Shown in pieces: positions 14,397 to 16,155 of a stretch of 16,155 nt of DNA. Positions within the stretch are counted from its first letter, which is position 1. Every line of letters starts with the position of its first letter. Where the stretch lies: contig CAQCFX010000038.1 of the NCBI GenBank assembly GCA_948766235.1, positions 1 through 16,155 on the forward strand, in the 5' to 3' direction. The notes under the pieces are model-generated. The model was not told the origin of the DNA. It saw only the letters and a program-made list of their open reading frames with translations, and did no database searches. Made by a program: the position numbers and the translations under genes. Source of the DNA: an uncultured Oscillospiraceae bacterium. GTDB lineage: Bacteria; Bacillota; Clostridia; Oscillospirales; Oscillospiraceae.

Positions 14397-14425
14397 TTGC
14401 ATTTCTCTTTTCCCTGTGGTAATAT
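14397..14425 (+). promoter_or_regulatory. tRNA-Arg promoter
   Basis: TTGCAT (14397-14402), a 17-bp spacer and TAATAT (14420-14425) form a good sigma-A promoter. TGG just before the -10 adds an extended -10 match. Transcription should begin about 14432, some 17 nt before the mature tRNA. Confidence 0.7.
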
Positions 14426-14448
14426 AAGCAAGGTTCCACGAAGGACAT

Positions 14449-14525
14449 GCGGCTGTAGCTCAGCTGGATAGAGTGTTTGGCTACGAACCAAAAGGTCGGG
14501 GGTTCGAATCCCTTCAGCCGTACCA
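14449..14525 (+). tRNA. tRNA-Arg (anticodon ACG)
   Basis: The 77-nt cloverleaf is complete. The acceptor stem GCGGCTG pairs with CAGCCGT (first pair G-U). The D stem is GCTC/GAGT. The anticodon stem TTTGG/CCAAA encloses CTACGAA with ACG at 14483-14485. The T stem GGGGG/CCCTT has loop TTCGAAT. CCA (14523-14525) is encoded after discriminator A. Anticodon ACG reads CGN codons after the wobble A is changed to inosine, so the cell should have a tRNA adenosine deaminase (TadA). The gene stands alone with its own promoter and terminator. Confidence 0.97.
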
Positions 14526-14529
14526 TCCG

Positions 14530-14570
14530 AAAAACTGTCCCGCCCAATGGGCGGGACAGTTTTTTATTTT
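14530..14570 (+). terminator. Intrinsic terminator after tRNA-Arg
   Basis: ACTGTCCCGCCC (14534-14545) pairs perfectly with GGGCGGGACAGT (14549-14560) across a 3-nt loop. Four flanking A-T pairs extend the stem, and T-rich sequence follows. It begins 5 nt after the tRNA. On the minus strand the hairpin ends in TTTTT, so it could also stop transcripts from the right. Confidence 0.92.
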
Positions 14571-14575
14571 GCATT

Positions 14576-14581
14576 GGGAGG
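14576..14581 (+). promoter_or_regulatory. Ribosome binding site that decides the GTG start of the AraC-type gene
   Basis: GGGAGG lies 7 nt before GTG at 14589. The same reading frame has an ATG at 14547, but that codon is inside the terminator stem-loop and has no ribosome site, so GTG is preferred. Confidence 0.7.
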
Positions 14582-14588
14582 AATCGCC

Positions 14589-15614
14589 GTGAACAGCCGC
14601 CAAGCCGACGCCCCCGGTCCGGGTTCCCTGGACTACCGCCCCCTCGCCCCCTCCCGGCCGGTGGAGGTGCGCCAGCTCTACTCCGTACACTACTTTGAAT
14701 ATACCGGCAGCTATGCCTACCCCGGCGAGCGCCACGATTTTTGGGAGCTGCTGTACGTGGACAAGGGCATGGTGCGGGTCACCGCCGGCGAGCAGGTGCG
14801 CCGGCTGGACCAGGGGCAGGTCATTTTTCACGCGCCGGGGGAATTTCACGCCTTTTCCGCCGCAGGGGTTGCGCCCGACCTGGTGGTGATTGGCTTTGAC
14901 TGCCGCGGCCCTGCCATGGACTTCTTCCGGGAGCGGGTGAGCCATATCCGCGCCGAGGAGCGAGCCCTGCTGGGCCGCATCGTGGCGGAGAGCGCCGCCG
15001 CCTTCTCCACCCCCCTCCACCTGCCCAGCGTCACCCAGCTCCAGCGTAGGGAGGGCCAGCCCTTTGGCGCCGAGCAGCTTATCTGCGCCGCGCTGGAGGA
15101 GCTGCTCATCCGCCTGGTCCGGCGGGAGGCCCAGCCCGCTCCCCAGGATGGACCGCAGGGCGGGGACGACGGCGTGTTCGCCCAGGTGGCCCGCTATTTG
15201 GAGCAGCGCTTAGACCGCCCCCTCTCCGTGGAGGAAATCTGCCGGGACAATTTGGTGGGCCGCAGCCAGCTGCAAAAGCTGTTCCACCAGCGCACCGGCG
15301 GCGGGGTGGCGGCCTATTTCAGCCAGCTGAAAATCCAGGCCGCCCGGCGCATGATCCGGGAGGGGCGCTTCAACTTCACCCAAATCGCCGCCCGCCTGGG
15401 CTTTCAATCCGTCCACTACTTCTCCCGCCGCTTTCGCATCGCCACCGGGATGTCCCCCAGCGAGTATGAGCGCAGCGTGAAAATGCTGTCCGAGGGCGCG
15501 GGCCCCTTGACGGACGATTGTGCAAATAATGTAGACGATTGCATATTCCCTTTCCCGCCCAGCCCGCTTACAATAGAGTCAGATTCCAAACACAATTCTT
15601 TGCCCCATCATTAG
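14589..15614 (+). CDS. AraC-family transcriptional regulator with cupin sensor domain
   Basis: This 341-aa regulator has an N-terminal cupin-like domain (about 25-115) with HDFWELLYVDKG and LDQGQVIFHAPGEFHAF, the usual ligand-binding half of sugar-responsive AraC proteins. The C-terminal DNA-binding domain (about 195-296) has two helix-turn-helix units: PLSVEEICRDNLVGRSQLQKLF and, in the second, TQIAARLGFQSVHYFSRRF followed by G-M-S-P-S-E-Y. The family usually ends there. This protein runs on for about 45 residues (VKMLSEGAGP to SKHNSLPHH) with no recognisable structure, and that tail DNA also holds the predicted galE operator and promoter. The ligand is unknown. The neighbour galE suggests galactose or cell-surface sugar metabolism. 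Confidence 0.9.
   Translation: MNSRQADAPGPGSLDYRPLAPSRPVEVRQLYSVHYFEYTGSYAYPGERHDFWELLYVDKGMVRVTAGEQVRRLDQGQVIFHAPGEFHAFSAAGVAPDLVVIGFDCRGPAMDFFRERVSHIRAEERALLGRIVAESAAAFSTPLHLPSVTQLQRREGQPFGAEQLICAALEELLIRLVRREAQPAPQDGPQGGDDGVFAQVARYLEQRLDRPLSVEEICRDNLVGRSQLQKLFHQRTGGGVAAYFSQLKIQAARRMIREGRFNFTQIAARLGFQSVHYFSRRFRIATGMSPSEYERSVKMLSEGAGPLTDDCANNVDDCIFPFPPSPLTIESDSKHNSLPHH
15513..15541 (+). promoter_or_regulatory. Two direct repeats 21 bp apart upstream of galE
   Basis: GACGATTG occurs at 15513-15520 and again at 15534-15541, each followed by a partly shared CA/TA pattern. Start-to-start spacing is 21 bp, two helical turns. With transcription predicted near 15581, the copies are centred near -64 and -43. 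This is the arrangement of the araI1/araI2 half-sites bound by AraC. The repeats lie inside the end of the regulator gene (codons about 309-318). Confidence 0.55.
15546..15574 (+). promoter_or_regulatory. Predicted activator-dependent galE promoter
   Basis: TACAAT (15569-15574) is a good -10. At 17 bp upstream the -35 is a poor TTCCCT (15546-15551). A weak -35 next to the direct repeats fits a promoter that needs an activator. The galE ATG is 55 nt downstream of the -10. Confidence 0.45.
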
Positions 15615-15629
15615 AAAGGAGCGCTCACC

Positions 15630-16155
15630 ATGTCCATTCTTGTCGCCGGCGGGGCCGGCTATATCGGCAGCCACACCTGTGTGGAGCTCATCCAGGCCGG
15701 CTATGACATCATCGTGGCGGACAATCTCTACAATTCCTGCCAGGAGGCCCTGGTCCGGGTGGAAAAAATCACCGGCAAAAAGGTCCCCTTCATCAAAACG
15801 GAGCTGTGCCATGAGGACGAGGTGGAGGCTCTGTTCGCCCAGCACCCCGACATCAGCGCCGTCATCCATTTCGCCGGGCTCAAGGCGGTGGGCGAGAGCG
15901 TGGCCAAGCCCCTGGAGTACTACTCCAACAACCTCATCAGCACCCTGTACCTGCTTCAGGCCATGCGCCGCCACGGGGTAAAGAATTTCGTGTTCTCCTC
16001 CTCCGCCACCGTGTACGGCGACCCCGCCACGGTGCCCATCCGGGAGGACTTCCCCACCGGCGGCACCACCAACCCCTACGGCACCTCCAAGCTGTTCCAG
16101 GAGCAGATTCTCTCCGACATCTGCGCCGCCGACCCGTCCTTGAATGTGGCGCTGC
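15630..16155 (+). CDS. galE: UDP-glucose 4-epimerase (N-terminal part)
   Basis: The first 175 codons are present, and the gene runs off the window. GalE interconverts UDP-galactose and UDP-glucose with bound NAD, in the Leloir pathway and in making sugars for the cell surface. The NAD-binding Rossmann motif is GGAGYIGSH (7-15), followed by a conserved VADNLYNS. HFAGLKAVGES (80-90) and SSSATVYG (123-130) hold the conserved active-site Ser/Thr region. Y150 and K154 in NPYGTSK form the YxxxK catalytic pair. AAGGAG lies 8 nt before ATG at 15630. It follows the AraC-type regulator by 15 nt. Confidence 0.95.
   Translation, partial: MSILVAGGAGYIGSHTCVELIQAGYDIIVADNLYNSCQEALVRVEKITGKKVPFIKTELCHEDEVEALFAQHPDISAVIHFAGLKAVGESVAKPLEYYSNNLISTLYLLQAMRRHGVKNFVFSSSATVYGDPATVPIREDFPTGGTTNPYGTSKLFQEQILSDICAADPSLNVAL

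Noticed and set aside
14356..14574. A 72-codon minus-strand frame with the sequence RLKGFEPPTFW
   Set aside because: It is the reverse translation of the tRNA-Arg gene, a well-known false protein seen in many databases.

Overview
The window reads as a stretch of a high-GC member of the Clostridia, most likely an Oscillospiraceae-type gut Firmicute of the Flavonifractor / Lawsonibacter / Oscillibacter kind. This placement is an inference. It rests on strong AGGAGG-type ribosome binding sites, sigma-A-like promoters, GC-rich codon use, a DUF1385-prmC pair, and an SLH-bearing surface protein with a clostridial beta-helix design. I can see no plasmid, phage, insertion sequence or CRISPR array. 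Most of it is conserved chromosomal housekeeping DNA.

Layout, left to right. (1) 1-456 (+) is the 3' end of a PiT-type phosphate permease, closed by a strong terminator at 461-491. (2) 517-2283 (-) encodes a secreted beta-helix/SLH surface protein. Its promoter region carries two abutting perfect palindromes, and its passenger region is much more AT-rich than its ends. (3) 2445-7687 (-) is a tightly packed seven-gene run, transcribed recA -> GNAT -> recX -> two-TM protein -> rimO -> 189-aa protein of unknown function -> pgsA. It ends in an intrinsic terminator at 2405-2440. The genes overlap by 1-4 nt or lie 3-15 nt apart, so translational coupling is likely. (4) 7896-10556 (-) is a second run, DUF1385 membrane protein -> prmC -> 73-aa exported protein -> RimJ/RimL-type acetyltransferase, with its own promoter. 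(5) 10646-14273 (-) is a three-gene signalling operon: a lipoprotein with FG-GAP/EF-hand-like Asp-rich repeats, an OmpR-type response regulator, and a sensor histidine kinase. (6) 14449-14560 (+) is tRNA-Arg(ACG) with an AT-rich upstream block, a good promoter and a terminator. (7) 14589-16155 (+) is an AraC-family regulator followed by galE, which is cut by the window edge. Two direct repeats 21 bp apart sit just upstream of the predicted galE -35.

How the genes work together. RecA and its modulator RecX share a transcript with RimO (ribosomal S12 modification) and PgsA (phosphatidylglycerol synthesis). In many Firmicutes these genes are also clustered, but as I recall with pgsA upstream of recA; here recA leads. 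PrmC methylates release factors. The lipoprotein and two-component genes look like an envelope-sensing unit. The AraC-type regulator probably controls galE through the direct repeats.

No gene-free stretch exceeds 300 bases. The longest are 7688-7895, which contains a possible recA leader and promoter, and 14274-14448, which contains divergent promoters. The candidates most worth following up are the unrecognised 189-aa rimO-pgsA intergene with a possible ADP-ribosyltransferase-like motif layout, the AraC/galE operator, the tandem palindromes of the surface-protein gene, and the lipoprotein-led two-component operon. None of them is proven to be a new system.
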